A stretch of DNA of 64,000 nt. Origin: Myxococcus dinghuensis (GTDB lineage: Bacteria > Myxococcota > Myxococcia > Myxococcales > Myxococcaceae). Both the position numbers and the translations under genes were made by a program. Below, piece after piece: positions 17,184-25,331 of this stretch. The DNA is taken from the NCBI RefSeq assembly GCF_024198235.1, contig NZ_JAKCFB010000016.1:62001-126000 (forward strand), written 5' to 3'. Within the stretch, counting starts at the first letter, position 1. Each line of letters begins with the position of its first letter. Below the pieces are notes generated by a model, which did no database searches, was not told the origin of the DNA, and saw nothing but the letters and a program-made list of their open reading frames with translations.

Positions 17184-18548
17184 ATGCCCCTGCGCTATAC
17201 GCTGCTGCCCCTGCTGCTCCCCGCGACGCTGGTGGGTGTGCTCGTGGCCGTGCTCGGCACGCCGGGCAACGCGGTGGCCGTGGCGCTCGTCACGCTCGCC
17301 GGCTCCCTCATGGCGCTGGGCCTCAGCCGCGGCGCGCTCCACCGCCAGCTCGACAGCCTGACGCGCAGCACCCGGGGGCTCGCCGAGGGCGCCGGGGGCG
17401 TGGCCCGTCCCGACCCGGACCAGCTCGAGGAGGTGGCCAGCCTCGAGGGCGCCATCGACTCGCTGCACGCGCGCATGTCCGCCCGCAGCGCGGAGCTGAC
17501 GCAGGAGTCGCAGACCCTGGCCGCGGTGCTGGACAGCATGGCCGAGGGCATCTGGGTGACGGACGCCGAGGGCACCGTGGTGCGCCACAACGACGCGCTC
17601 CGGCAGATGCTGCGCCCCGGCGGCGGCGGGCCCATCATCGGCCAGCGCCCCCTGGCCCTCATCCGCGACGACCAGCTGCACGACGCCGTCATGCGCGCCT
17701 GCCACGAGGGCGCCTCCAGCCGCCTGGAGCTGGCGCTCGAGGGGCTGTTCCCCCGGACGCTCGCCATCCGGGTGACGCCCGTGGGCCAGGACCTGCCGGG
17801 CAGCGCCGCCGTCTTCCACGACGTCACGGAGCTGCGCCGCCTGGAGAAGGTGCGCAAGGACTTCGTGGCCAACGTCTCCCACGAGCTGCGCACCCCCATC
17901 ACCGCCATCCGCGGCTACGCGGAGACGCTCCAGGGTGGCGCGCTGAAGGACGCCCAGGTCGCTCCACGCATGGTGGAGATCATCCACCGCCAGTCCGAGC
18001 GCCTGTCCGAGCTGGTGGAGGACCTGCTGGAGCTGTCCCGGCTGGAGTCCCGCGAGGTGAGCCTGAAGCTCACGGAGGTCTCCCTGGCGGAGGCCGCCGC
18101 CCGCGCCGCCGACACCGTGCGCCCCAAGGCCGAGGGCAAGGGCCAGACGGTTTCACTCCATGTCCCTGCGGACCTCGTGGCCGTGGGGGACTCTCGGGCG
18201 GTGGAGCAGGTGCTGCTGAACCTGCTCGACAACGCGGTGAAGTACACGCCCGCGGGCGGGCGGGTGGACGTGGACGGAGCGTGCGAGGACGGGCGGTGCG
18301 TGGTGCGCGTGCGGGACACGGGGCTGGGCATCGAGCCGCGCCACCTGTCGCGCATCTTCGAGCGCTTCTACCGGGTGGACAAGGGCCGCAGCCGGGACAT
18401 GGGGGGCACGGGGCTGGGGCTGTCCATCGTCAAGCACCTGCTCCAGGCCATGGACGGCGAGGTCAAGGTCGAGAGCCAGCCGAACGAGGGGAGCACCTTC
18501 ACGATTTTTCTGCCCCAGGCGGTCCCCGCGCGCTCGGCGACGGGGTAG
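17184..18548 (+). CDS. phoR: PhoR-type sensor histidine kinase
   Basis: A membrane histidine kinase of 454 residues with two N-terminal transmembrane helices (about 5-25 and 31-48) and almost no periplasmic loop. A PAS-like domain follows (about 108-215, AVLDSMAEGIWVTDAEG), then HisKA with H233 in NVSHELRTP and an HATPase with NLLDNAVKYTP and GTGLGLSIVKHLL. The lack of a sensor loop with a PAS domain matches PhoR, which senses through the Pst-PhoU complex. The pst-phoU genes lie 14 kb downstream beside a second, kinase-less PhoP-type regulator. Confidence 0.88.
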   Translation: MPLRYTLLPLLLPATLVGVLVAVLGTPGNAVAVALVTLAGSLMALGLSRGALHRQLDSLTRSTRGLAEGAGGVARPDPDQLEEVASLEGAIDSLHARMSARSAELTQESQTLAAVLDSMAEGIWVTDAEGTVVRHNDALRQMLRPGGGGPIIGQRPLALIRDDQLHDAVMRACHEGASSRLELALEGLFPRTLAIRVTPVGQDLPGSAAVFHDVTELRRLEKVRKDFVANVSHELRTPITAIRGYAETLQGGALKDAQVAPRMVEIIHRQSERLSELVEDLLELSRLESREVSLKLTEVSLAEAAARAADTVRPKAEGKGQTVSLHVPADLVAVGDSRAVEQVLLNLLDNAVKYTPAGGRVDVDGACEDGRCVVRVRDTGLGIEPRHLSRIFERFYRVDKGRSRDMGGTGLGLSIVKHLLQAMDGEVKVESQPNEGSTFTIFLPQAVPARSATG

Positions 18549-18560
18549 GATGGGACGACC

Positions 18561-19505
18561 ATGCGGGTCGCCATCCTCGCGGACATCCACGGCAACCTCC
18601 CCGCCTGCGAGGCCGTCCTCGAGGACATCGCCCGCTCCGTGGCTCCCGACTACATCGTCGCCGCCGGAGACCTGGCCCTGCGGGGGGCCCACCCTCGCGA
18701 GACGGTGGACCTGCTGTTCGACCGCTGCGACTCCGTCCTGATGGGCAACACGGACTGCTACCTCGCCGGCAACTACCTGGGGGGTGCGTACCGCGAGCGG
18801 GACCACTGGAAGACGGAGCTGTTGCGCTGGACGCGGGACCAGTTGGGTGAGGCGCACCTGCGCCAGTTGGGCAGCCTCCCCTTCTCCGTGCGCTACACGC
18901 CGCGCAAGGGGCAGGACCTGTTCGTCTGCCACGCCAACCCGCGCAACCTCGAGGAGTCGCTGGACCCCACGCTGGACGACGTCGCGGTGCGCCGCTTCTT
19001 CGCGCACCTGGACGCGGCCGCGTGCGCCTTCGGGCACCTGCACTTCCCCTATCGCCGCCGCGTGGGCCGCATGCTCATCGCGGACGTGGCCAGCGCGGGC
19101 ATCCCCCGGGACGGGGACCTGCGGCCGGCCTACGGCGTCTTCACCTTCACGCCCAAGGGCTGGCGCGTGCAGATCCGCCGCGTGCGCTACCCGGTGCGCA
19201 AGGCCACCCAGGCGCTCACCGCGCGCCGCGTGCCGGGCGGTCCGCTGCTCATCCACAAGCTGGTGGAGGCGCGCTACCGCCACCACCACGCGCTGATGGA
19301 GGCCGCGCGGCGCCACTCCGGCCTGCCGCCGCCGGGGCCCGTGCTGCGTCCGCCTCCGGGCGCGGTGGCCCGCACCGCCGCGGTGCCGCTCGACCACCGT
19401 CCGCCCACGGAGGTGGACCCCACCAGCCTCCCCACGGACCTGGACGGGACGGTGACGGACGCCACGCCGCTGCCGCTCGACCTCCTGAACGATTTGGACG
19501 GCTGA
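18561..19505 (+). CDS. YfcE-like calcineurin-type phosphoesterase
   Basis: A 314-residue metallophosphoesterase. The metal motifs are D8-I-H10-G-N, GDLAL (about 35-40), GNTD in place of GNHD, and the later histidine motifs HANP and FGHLHFP. These mark the YfcE/MJ0936 group, which cleaves phosphodiesters. Residues from about 245 form a Pro-rich extension absent from the core family. It is 12 bp after phoR and may be part of that transcript. Substrate unknown. Confidence 0.82.
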   Translation: MRVAILADIHGNLPACEAVLEDIARSVAPDYIVAAGDLALRGAHPRETVDLLFDRCDSVLMGNTDCYLAGNYLGGAYRERDHWKTELLRWTRDQLGEAHLRQLGSLPFSVRYTPRKGQDLFVCHANPRNLEESLDPTLDDVAVRRFFAHLDAAACAFGHLHFPYRRRVGRMLIADVASAGIPRDGDLRPAYGVFTFTPKGWRVQIRRVRYPVRKATQALTARRVPGGPLLIHKLVEARYRHHHALMEAARRHSGLPPPGPVLRPPPGAVARTAAVPLDHRPPTEVDPTSLPTDLDGTVTDATPLPLDLLNDLDG

Positions 19506-19568
19506 GCGCGGTTGTCGCCAGGGCGTTGCTTGCGCCCGCGCGGGGCGGGTGGTTGAGGGCAGGCCACC

Positions 19569-20087
19569 ATGACTCCTCGCGAACTGCCGCTCCTGCTGGT
19601 CCGCCACGCCGTGGCCGAAGACGCCCACGCGCTGGGCGACGGGGCCCGCGCCCTCACCCCCGAGGGCCGCGCCCTCTTCCGTCAGCACGCGCGCAAGCTG
19701 GCGCGCCTGACGCCGCTGGTGGGCATCTTCACCAGCCCCCTGGTCCGCGCCGTCCAGACGGCGGAGCTGCTCGCCGAGTGCTTCGGCCTGTCCCAGGTGG
19801 AGGTCCATCCCGCGCTGCTGCCCCGCAAGGGCGCGCACACGCGCATCCTCAAGCTGGCCCGGAGCGTGGGCCCGGGCTACGCCCTGGTGGGCCACAACCC
19901 GTCCCTCGAGCGGGCCCTGGCGCTCGCGCTGGAGGCCGGAGGCGACGAGGCGCCGGACAAGCTGCGCAAGGGCACGGTGGCCGCGCTCCAGCCCTCCGGG
20001 AAGAAGGGCTACCGGCTGGACTGGTGGGCCGCGCCGGGCCGGACGGTGAAGCACTTCGGACCGGAGGCGCTGACCCGGGCGCGCTAG
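19569..20087 (+). CDS. sixA: SixA-type phosphohistidine phosphatase
   Basis: A 172-residue histidine-phosphatase-superfamily protein with the catalytic R12-H13-A motif, TSPLVRAVQTAELL and the second histidine in LVGHNPSLE. Length and motifs match SixA, which removes phosphate from phosphohistidine on signalling or phosphotransfer proteins. It lies downstream of phoR and a phosphoesterase, but no clear link to that system is shown. Its end overlaps the convergent DUF1634 gene by 4 bp. Confidence 0.85.
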   Translation: MTPRELPLLLVRHAVAEDAHALGDGARALTPEGRALFRQHARKLARLTPLVGIFTSPLVRAVQTAELLAECFGLSQVEVHPALLPRKGAHTRILKLARSVGPGYALVGHNPSLERALALALEAGGDEAPDKLRKGTVAALQPSGKKGYRLDWWAAPGRTVKHFGPEALTRAR

Positions 20088-20515
20088 CCCTCCGCGGCCC
20101 CCAGGAGGAACGACACCAGCAGGAGGGCCAGCACCACGGTGGTGATGACGACGTAGAGCCGGTCGCGCTGCTGGCGGAAGATGAGCAGCGACAGCGCCAC
20201 GCGCGTCACCGGCACCGCCATCATCACCAGGAGGCCCGCCATGACGAAGGACTGGCCGCGCGCGGCCAGCGCCCCGGCCACCACGTCCGCCAGCCCGTGC
20301 GGCACCGGGTGCGGCGCGGTGAGCCGCTCCAGCGCCTCCGACGACACCAGGTAGTCCGGGTGGCGGAAGAACGTCACCAGCGTGCCCAGCGTCACCAGCG
20401 ACAGGCTCGCCAGCACGCCGTAGCGCAAGAGGTCGCTGATGAGCAGCTCCGGGACGAGCGGCGCGGCCTCGCCCGGCGTCGCGGTGGTGGCCCCCGGCTT
20501 CGGCGCGTCGTTCAC
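20084..20515 (-). CDS. DUF1634 membrane protein
   Basis: A 143-residue protein with three predicted transmembrane helices (about 32-50, 85-103 and 120-140), including LLRYGVLASLSLVTLGTLVTF and FVMAGLLVMMAVPVTRVALS, the DUF1634 pattern. It starts at GTG overlapping the TauE/SafE stop by 4 bp. DUF1634 genes are very often coupled to TauE/SafE-type exporters, and the encoded protein is probably an accessory subunit. The role has not been worked out. Confidence 0.82.
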   Translation of the reverse strand: MNDAPKPGATTATPGEAAPLVPELLISDLLRYGVLASLSLVTLGTLVTFFRHPDYLVSSEALERLTAPHPVPHGLADVVAGALAARGQSFVMAGLLVMMAVPVTRVALSLLIFRQQRDRLYVVITTVVLALLLVSFLLGAAEG

Positions 20516-21354
20516 GACATCCACCCCTTGCGCAGCATCTCGAAGGCCACCCACAGCAGCACGCCGACGAAGAGCGCGCGCAGCCACAGCGCGTTCACCC
20601 GGCCCATCAGGTAGCGCGACCCCAGCCACGCGCCCAGCGTGACGCCCACGCACACCGGCCCCGCGATGAACGGGTCGATGTGGCCCCGCGCGAAGTACAC
20701 GCCCGCGCTGGCCGCCGCCGTCACGCCAATCATGAAGTTGCTGGTGGCCGTGGACACCTTGAGCGGCAGCCGCATGGCCAGGTCCATGGCCGGCACCTTC
20801 AGCGCGCCGGAGCCGATGCCCAGCATCCCGCTCACCGTGCCCGCCACGTACATCAACCCCAGCCCCGCCAGCGGCCGGGTGACGCGGTACTCCACCTCGC
20901 GGCCCGCGGCCTCGTCCCAGTAGCTGCCGTGCAGCCCCAGCCGGTCCGCCAGCGCGTCGTCGGGTACCGGCGCGGCCTCCGCCGACCGCATGCGGCGCAG
21001 CATCACCAGCGCGGAGTACGCCATGACGGCGCCGAAGACGAGGTACACGCCCCGCCCGCCCACGCGGCCCGACAGGAACGCCCCGGTGAGCGCGCCCGCG
21101 GTGGTGGCCACCTCCAGGAACATGGCCACGCGCAGGTTGGCCATGCGCTCACGCACATAGGCCGCGGCCGCGCCGCTCGAGGTGGCGATGACGGAGACGA
21201 TGGACGCCCCCACCGCGTAGTGGATGTCCACCTTGAGCAACAGCGTCAGCACGGGGATGAGGATGAGCCCACCCCCGATGCCCAGGAGCGAGCCCAGGAG
21301 GCCCGCTCCAACGGAGATGCCGAGGACGACGAGCGTGAAGAGAAGGGGAGTCAT
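20512..21354 (-). CDS. TauE/SafE-family anion exporter
   Basis: A 280-residue polytopic membrane protein with two related halves. The glycine-rich GAGLLGSLLGIGGGLILIP in the first half and SGMLGIGSGALKVPAMD in the second are the signature of TauE/SafE permeases, which move sulfite, sulfoacetate or other organic anions. The start was set at MTPLLF; a GTG 11 codons upstream (21387) is also possible and neither has a clear Shine-Dalgarno. It forms a pair with the downstream DUF1634 gene. Substrate unknown. Confidence 0.88.
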   Translation of the reverse strand: MTPLLFTLVVLGISVGAGLLGSLLGIGGGLILIPVLTLLLKVDIHYAVGASIVSVIATSSGAAAAYVRERMANLRVAMFLEVATTAGALTGAFLSGRVGGRGVYLVFGAVMAYSALVMLRRMRSAEAAPVPDDALADRLGLHGSYWDEAAGREVEYRVTRPLAGLGLMYVAGTVSGMLGIGSGALKVPAMDLAMRLPLKVSTATSNFMIGVTAAASAGVYFARGHIDPFIAGPVCVGVTLGAWLGSRYLMGRVNALWLRALFVGVLLWVAFEMLRKGWMS

Positions 21355-21460
21355 GCGGCGTGGGGCCGCATCCTTCCCCTCCCCCACCGGAAATCAACCA
21401 GGACTCGCGTCCCGGTCAGGGCCGCCCGCTCGCCTGCCTGCTTCGGCGCGCCCCCGGCAA

Positions 21461-22222
21461 TCAGGTCCCGGCGACGGACAGGTGCCGGCCGTCGCCGTTG
21501 GCCAGGCCGTTCTCGTTGCTGGCGGCCGTCAGGCCGTCACCGGGGCTGAGCACGTCGCCGCTGAGCTCGCGCAGGAGCGCCTCGCCCACCAGCTCCGTCA
21601 TGGGGATGAACCGCCCGTGCGTGGAGCGCCACACGTGCACCTGGGCGCTGCCGATGTCGAACCACCACCCGTGCAGCCGCAGCTTGCCGGCGGCGACGCG
21701 CTCCTTCACCAGCGGGTAGCTGCCCAGGTTCTGAAGCTGCTGGAGGACGTTGAGCTGGGACAGCCGGTCGTACTCGGACAGGCCCTCGCCCACGCCGCTG
21801 CCCGCCTTCAGGGTGCGCAGCGACGCCTCGCCGTGCTCCAGCCAGCGCGACAGGTTGGGCGCGCCCGGCACCTTGCCGCCCGCCAGGACCGCCTTCATCG
21901 CGCCGCAGCTCGAGTGGCCGCAGATGACCACGTCCTCCACCTCCAGGTTGCTCAGCGCGAACTCCAGCGCGGCCGCCTCGGACTGGTCGCCCGTGGAGAC
22001 ACCGGACGCGTCCGACGGGGGCACCATGTTCCCCACGTTGCGCACGACGAACAGGTCGCCGGGGTCCGTCGACACGAGCAGGTTGGGCACCAGCCGGCTG
22101 TCGGAGCAGGAGATGAAGAGACAATCCGGGGACTGACCGTCGGCCAGACGCGCGAACATCTCCCGATAGGCGGGCCGGCCCTTGAGCTGGAAGTCCAGCA
22201 GACCACGAATGAGCTTCTTCAT
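21461..22222 (-). CDS. can: Beta-class carbonic anhydrase
   Basis: Carbonic anhydrase interconverts CO2 and bicarbonate. The 253-residue protein has all beta-class residues: zinc ligands C39, H103 and C106 (ISCSDSR, CGHSSCGA) and the D41/R43 dyad. It overlaps the end of the SulP transporter gene by ATGA. SulP-anhydrase coupling is a recurring arrangement for bicarbonate uptake and fixation in bacteria. About 30 C-terminal residues beyond the family core are of low complexity. Confidence 0.95.
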   Translation of the reverse strand: MKKLIRGLLDFQLKGRPAYREMFARLADGQSPDCLFISCSDSRLVPNLLVSTDPGDLFVVRNVGNMVPPSDASGVSTGDQSEAAALEFALSNLEVEDVVICGHSSCGAMKAVLAGGKVPGAPNLSRWLEHGEASLRTLKAGSGVGEGLSEYDRLSQLNVLQQLQNLGSYPLVKERVAAGKLRLHGWWFDIGSAQVHVWRSTHGRFIPMTELVGEALLRELSGDVLSPGDGLTAASNENGLANGDGRHLSVAGT

Positions 22223-23766
22223 TGGGCACCTTCGGAGGCGAGAGTGTTGGACGAAACCTGCGAACCGATGACTTGCTGCGAGGGCCGCGTCGTGCCGCTG
22301 CGGACCCAGACTTCCTCGAGCGACTCCATGGCGACCGAGCCACCCGTCTTGCGATACGTGTCGCTCCAGCTCTCGAGCGCCTCGAAGCCGGAGTGGTCCA
22401 GCGTGTCCACCGCGAGGTCGATCCTCACGCTCGCGCCCGGCGGCACCTGCGCCAGCGCCATGGACAACCGGGGCACGCCCACGAAGGTGAGCGAACCCGT
22501 CACCCGGACCTCGTATGCCCCCTGGACCTGGGCGACGTCGACCTGGACGCTGCCCAGACGCCACAACAACCGCAGCACCGCCACCAGCAATCCCAGCCCG
22601 ATCCCCGCGAGCAGGTTGATGCCGACGACGCCCGCCACCGTCACCGCGTAGACGAGCACCTCACCGCGCCGCGACAGCTCGCGGATGTGGTGCATGTTCA
22701 CCAGCTTCGCGCCGACGACCACCAGCAGCCCCGCCAACACCGTCAGTGGCACCAGCCCCGCCACATGCCCCAGCATGGTAACGAAGAGCAGCAGCCACAC
22801 GCCATGAAGGAGTGCGGAGGCACGCGACTTCGCGCCCGCCGCGATGTTCGCCGCGCTGCGGACGATGACGCCGGTGATCGGCAGGCCACCCACGAGCCCG
22901 GACACCGTGTTCGCCACGCCCTGCGCGAACAGCTCCTTGTCCAGGTTCGCCCGGGGCCCCGTGTGCATCTTGTCCGTGGCCACCGCGGACAACAGCGACT
23001 CCGCGCTCGCCACCAGTGCCAGCGACAGCACCGCCGTCACGAACACGCCCCAGTTGCCCGTGGGCAGCGCCGGCAACTGGATACTGCTGAACACATTGGC
23101 CGGCAGCTCCACGCGCGCCACGTCCGCGCCCCAGAACACCGACACCGCCGAGGCCCCCACGACCGCCACCAGCGGCGCGGGCACCAGCTTCAGCTTGCCC
23201 TTCGCCAGGAAGGGCCACACCACCATCAGCGCGATGGTCAACAGCCCCAGCGCCGCCGCGGGGCCGTGCAGGGAGAGGATCTGCTCCGGCAGCTCCTTCA
23301 CGTTCTGGAACGCGCTCGACTGGGGGCTGCCCCCCAGCACGATGTGGACCTGCCCCAGCACGATGAGGATGCCGATGCCCGCCAGCATGCCGTGAATCAC
23401 CGCGGGCGAGATGGCCAGCGCCGCCCGCGCGACCTTCAAGCCACCGAACAACATCTGCAACAGGCCCGCGGCGGCCACCGCCGCGCACGTCATGGCCAGG
23501 CCCATCTGCTGGATGAAGCCGAACACCATCACCGCCAGGCCGGCCGCCGGGCCGCTCACCTGCAGCGGCGCGCCGCCCAACATGCCCACCACCAGTCCAC
23601 CCACCACTCCCGCGATGAGACCGGACACGATGGGCGCACCCGACGCGAGCGCAATGCCCATGCACAGGGGCAGCGCGACCAGGAACACCACCAGGGAGGC
23701 AGGCAGGTCCGCGGCCAATGACTTCCAGGCCGGGCCAGCTCCCCCATGACTCGTCGACATCGCCAT
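22219..23766 (-). CDS. SulP-family anion (probable bicarbonate) transporter with STAS domain
   Basis: A 515-residue transporter with about 10-12 membrane helices (about 20-405) and a cytoplasmic STAS domain (about 415-495, containing DTLDHSGFEALES). Its start PASLVVFLVALPLCMGIALASGAP is the SulP signature. SulP proteins carry sulfate, bicarbonate or other anions. Coupling to carbonic anhydrase favours bicarbonate, as in BicA-type systems, but this is inferred. A GGAGG lies only 3 nt before the first ATG and 9 nt before a second ATG two codons later, so translation may begin at 23760. The operon is preceded by a sigma-54 promoter. Confidence 0.9.
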   Translation of the reverse strand: MAMSTSHGGAGPAWKSLAADLPASLVVFLVALPLCMGIALASGAPIVSGLIAGVVGGLVVGMLGGAPLQVSGPAAGLAVMVFGFIQQMGLAMTCAAVAAAGLLQMLFGGLKVARAALAISPAVIHGMLAGIGILIVLGQVHIVLGGSPQSSAFQNVKELPEQILSLHGPAAALGLLTIALMVVWPFLAKGKLKLVPAPLVAVVGASAVSVFWGADVARVELPANVFSSIQLPALPTGNWGVFVTAVLSLALVASAESLLSAVATDKMHTGPRANLDKELFAQGVANTVSGLVGGLPITGVIVRSAANIAAGAKSRASALLHGVWLLLFVTMLGHVAGLVPLTVLAGLLVVVGAKLVNMHHIRELSRRGEVLVYAVTVAGVVGINLLAGIGLGLLVAVLRLLWRLGSVQVDVAQVQGAYEVRVTGSLTFVGVPRLSMALAQVPPGASVRIDLAVDTLDHSGFEALESWSDTYRKTGGSVAMESLEEVWVRSGTTRPSQQVIGSQVSSNTLASEGAQ

Positions 23767-23783
23767 ACACCTCCACGAGAAGA

Positions 23784-23801
23784 CGCCACCCGACGGTGGC
23801 G
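23784..23801 (-). repeat. Hairpin in the leader of the SulP operon
   Basis: CGCCACC and GGTGGCG form a perfect 7-bp stem with a CGAC loop. It lies between the predicted transcription start and the SulP ribosome-binding site, so it could affect mRNA stability or translation. Confidence 0.5.
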
Positions 23802-23826
23802 CACGCCAAGTCTCGTGGGGCTGATG

Positions 23827-23841
23827 GCAACATGCGTGCCA
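23827..23841 (-). promoter_or_regulatory. Sigma-54 promoter (-24/-12) of the SulP-carbonic anhydrase operon
   Basis: On the minus strand the sequence TGGCACG-CATG-TTGC matches the sigma-54 consensus TGGCACG-N4-TTGC without mismatch, including the invariant GG (-24) and GC (-12) spaced correctly. Predicted start is near 23816, about 50 nt before the transporter ATG. The genes next upstream encode a sigma-54 activator and its kinase. Confidence 0.85.
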
Positions 23842-23905
23842 TGCCCGGGTGCGGGCTCCCCAGAGGGAAGCCGCTCATCCGGGGGCAGGCGGGCGATGCA
23901 AACAA

Positions 23906-23957
23906 TTTGAAGTGGGCGCGGCGGACTTCAAGAAACTTGAGGAAAGGAACTTGAAGT
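23906..23957. promoter_or_regulatory. Cluster of CTTGAAGT-type sites, probable enhancer (UAS)
   Basis: Three copies of an 8-mer lie together: TTTGAAGT (23906-23913), its inverse ACTTCAAG (23925-23932) and CTTGAAGT (23950-23957), plus a partial copy ACTTGA (23935-23940). They lie about 90-140 bp upstream of the predicted sigma-54 start, the usual enhancer distance. The likely binder is the adjacent NtrC-type regulator. The stretch is clearly richer in A/T than its surroundings. Confidence 0.65.
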
Positions 23958-23987
23958 CGCCCGGGGCCGGGGCGCGGGGCGCCCGCC

Positions 23988-25331
23988 TCAGGACTCCTCC
24001 AGCTTGCGGAGGAACGTGGGGTAGGACAGGCCCAGCACCTTGGCCGCCTCCATGCGCCGGCCCTCCAGCCGGCCGAGGACGTGCTTGACGTACAGCCGCT
24101 CGACCTCGTCGACCGGGCGGGGCGGCCCCGACACGACGAAGGCATCCGGGTCCACGGTGGCCGGCCCGTGGTGGCCCCGGGGCTCCAGGGCCTGCAGTTC
24201 CAGCGCGGGCCCCGGCTCCAGCACCAGCGCCCGCTCCAGCACGTTGCGCAGCTCGCGCACGTTGCCTGGGAAGGGGTAGCGCTCCAGGCGCGCGCGGGCC
24301 GCGGCGGAGAAGTCCACGGGGCGGCGCCCCAGCTCCGCGCACAGCTCCACGAGCAGCGACTCCGCCAGCGGCAGCACGTCCTCACGCCGCTCGCGCAGGG
24401 GTGGAATCTCCACGCGGAAGACGCTCAGGCGGAAGTAGAGGTCCTCGCGGAAGCGCCCCTCGGCCACCTCGCGGGTGAGGTCGCGGTTGGTGGCCGTCAC
24501 CACGCGCGCGTTGCTGGTCAATTCCGCCGTGCCACCCAGGCGGCGGAACGCCCCCTGGTCCAGGAAGGTGAGCAGCTTGGCCTGGAGGCTCAGCGGCAGC
24601 TCGCCGATCTCGTCGAGGAAGAGCACGCCCCCGTCGGCCACCTCCACCAGGCCACGGCGGGCCGCGCGCGCGTCCGTGAAGGCGCCGCGCTCGTGGCCGA
24701 ACAGCTCGCTCTCCACCAGCGCGGACGGCAGCGCCGCGCAGTTGACGTGGACGAAGGGCCCCGGCCCGCCCTGCACCGAGTACAGGTGCCGCGCGAGCAC
24801 CTCCTTGCCCGCCCCCGTCTCGCCGGTGATGAGCACCGGGCTGCGCGGCGCCTTGGCGATGCGCTCGACCATCTGCAGCGCGGCGAGCATCGCGGGCGCG
24901 CGGGGACGCAGGAGCCGGCGCCGCCCGCCCAGCTCGCTCTCCGCGCGCTGCAACCGCTCGTGCAGTTGCAGGTCCGCCGCCGCCCGCTTGGCGCGCAGCA
25001 CCAGGTCGTCCAGCTCCACCGGCTTGGACAGGTAGTCCCGCGCGCCCAGCTTGATGGCGTCCACCGCGCTGGCGATGTCGCCGTGCGCCGTCACCATCAT
25101 CACCGCCGTGTCCGGGAACTGCGCGCGCAGCTCGGGCAGGAAGTGGATGCCGTCCCCGTCCGGCAGGCGCCGGTCCAGCACCACCACCTCCGGCGCCTGG
25201 CGCGCGAGCGAGGTGCGGGCGTCGTGGAGCGAGTGCGCCACCGTGACGCGGAACCCCTCCTGCTTGAGCATGGTCGCCGCCAGCGAGGCGAAGGTCCGGT
25301 CGTCGTCCACCAGCAACAGATGGGTGCTCAT
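23988..25331 (-). CDS. NtrC-family sigma-54-dependent response regulator
   Basis: A 447-residue activator with a receiver (1-120, phosphoacceptor D53 in LDRRLP), an AAA+ domain (Walker A GETGAGKE at about 170-177, Walker B GGVLFLDE at about 234-241) and a Fis-type helix-turn-helix at the C terminus (about 410-447). The sigma-54 contact loop reads GAFTDA (216-221) instead of GAFTGA. It overlaps the kinase gene by ATGA. The sigma-54 promoter and repeat sites just downstream of its stop point to the SulP-anhydrase operon as its target; this is inferred from position. Confidence 0.93.
   Translation of the reverse strand: MSTHLLLVDDDRTFASLAATMLKQEGFRVTVAHSLHDARTSLARQAPEVVVLDRRLPDGDGIHFLPELRAQFPDTAVMMVTAHGDIASAVDAIKLGARDYLSKPVELDDLVLRAKRAAADLQLHERLQRAESELGGRRRLLRPRAPAMLAALQMVERIAKAPRSPVLITGETGAGKEVLARHLYSVQGGPGPFVHVNCAALPSALVESELFGHERGAFTDARAARRGLVEVADGGVLFLDEIGELPLSLQAKLLTFLDQGAFRRLGGTAELTSNARVVTATNRDLTREVAEGRFREDLYFRLSVFRVEIPPLRERREDVLPLAESLLVELCAELGRRPVDFSAAARARLERYPFPGNVRELRNVLERALVLEPGPALELQALEPRGHHGPATVDPDAFVVSGPPRPVDEVERLYVKHVLGRLEGRRMEAAKVLGLSYPTFLRKLEES

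Noticed and set aside
22222-23721. Long plus-strand reading frame across the SulP gene
   Set aside because: Arg/His/Gln-rich shadow of SulP with no signal or motif; the SulP protein is intact on the other strand.
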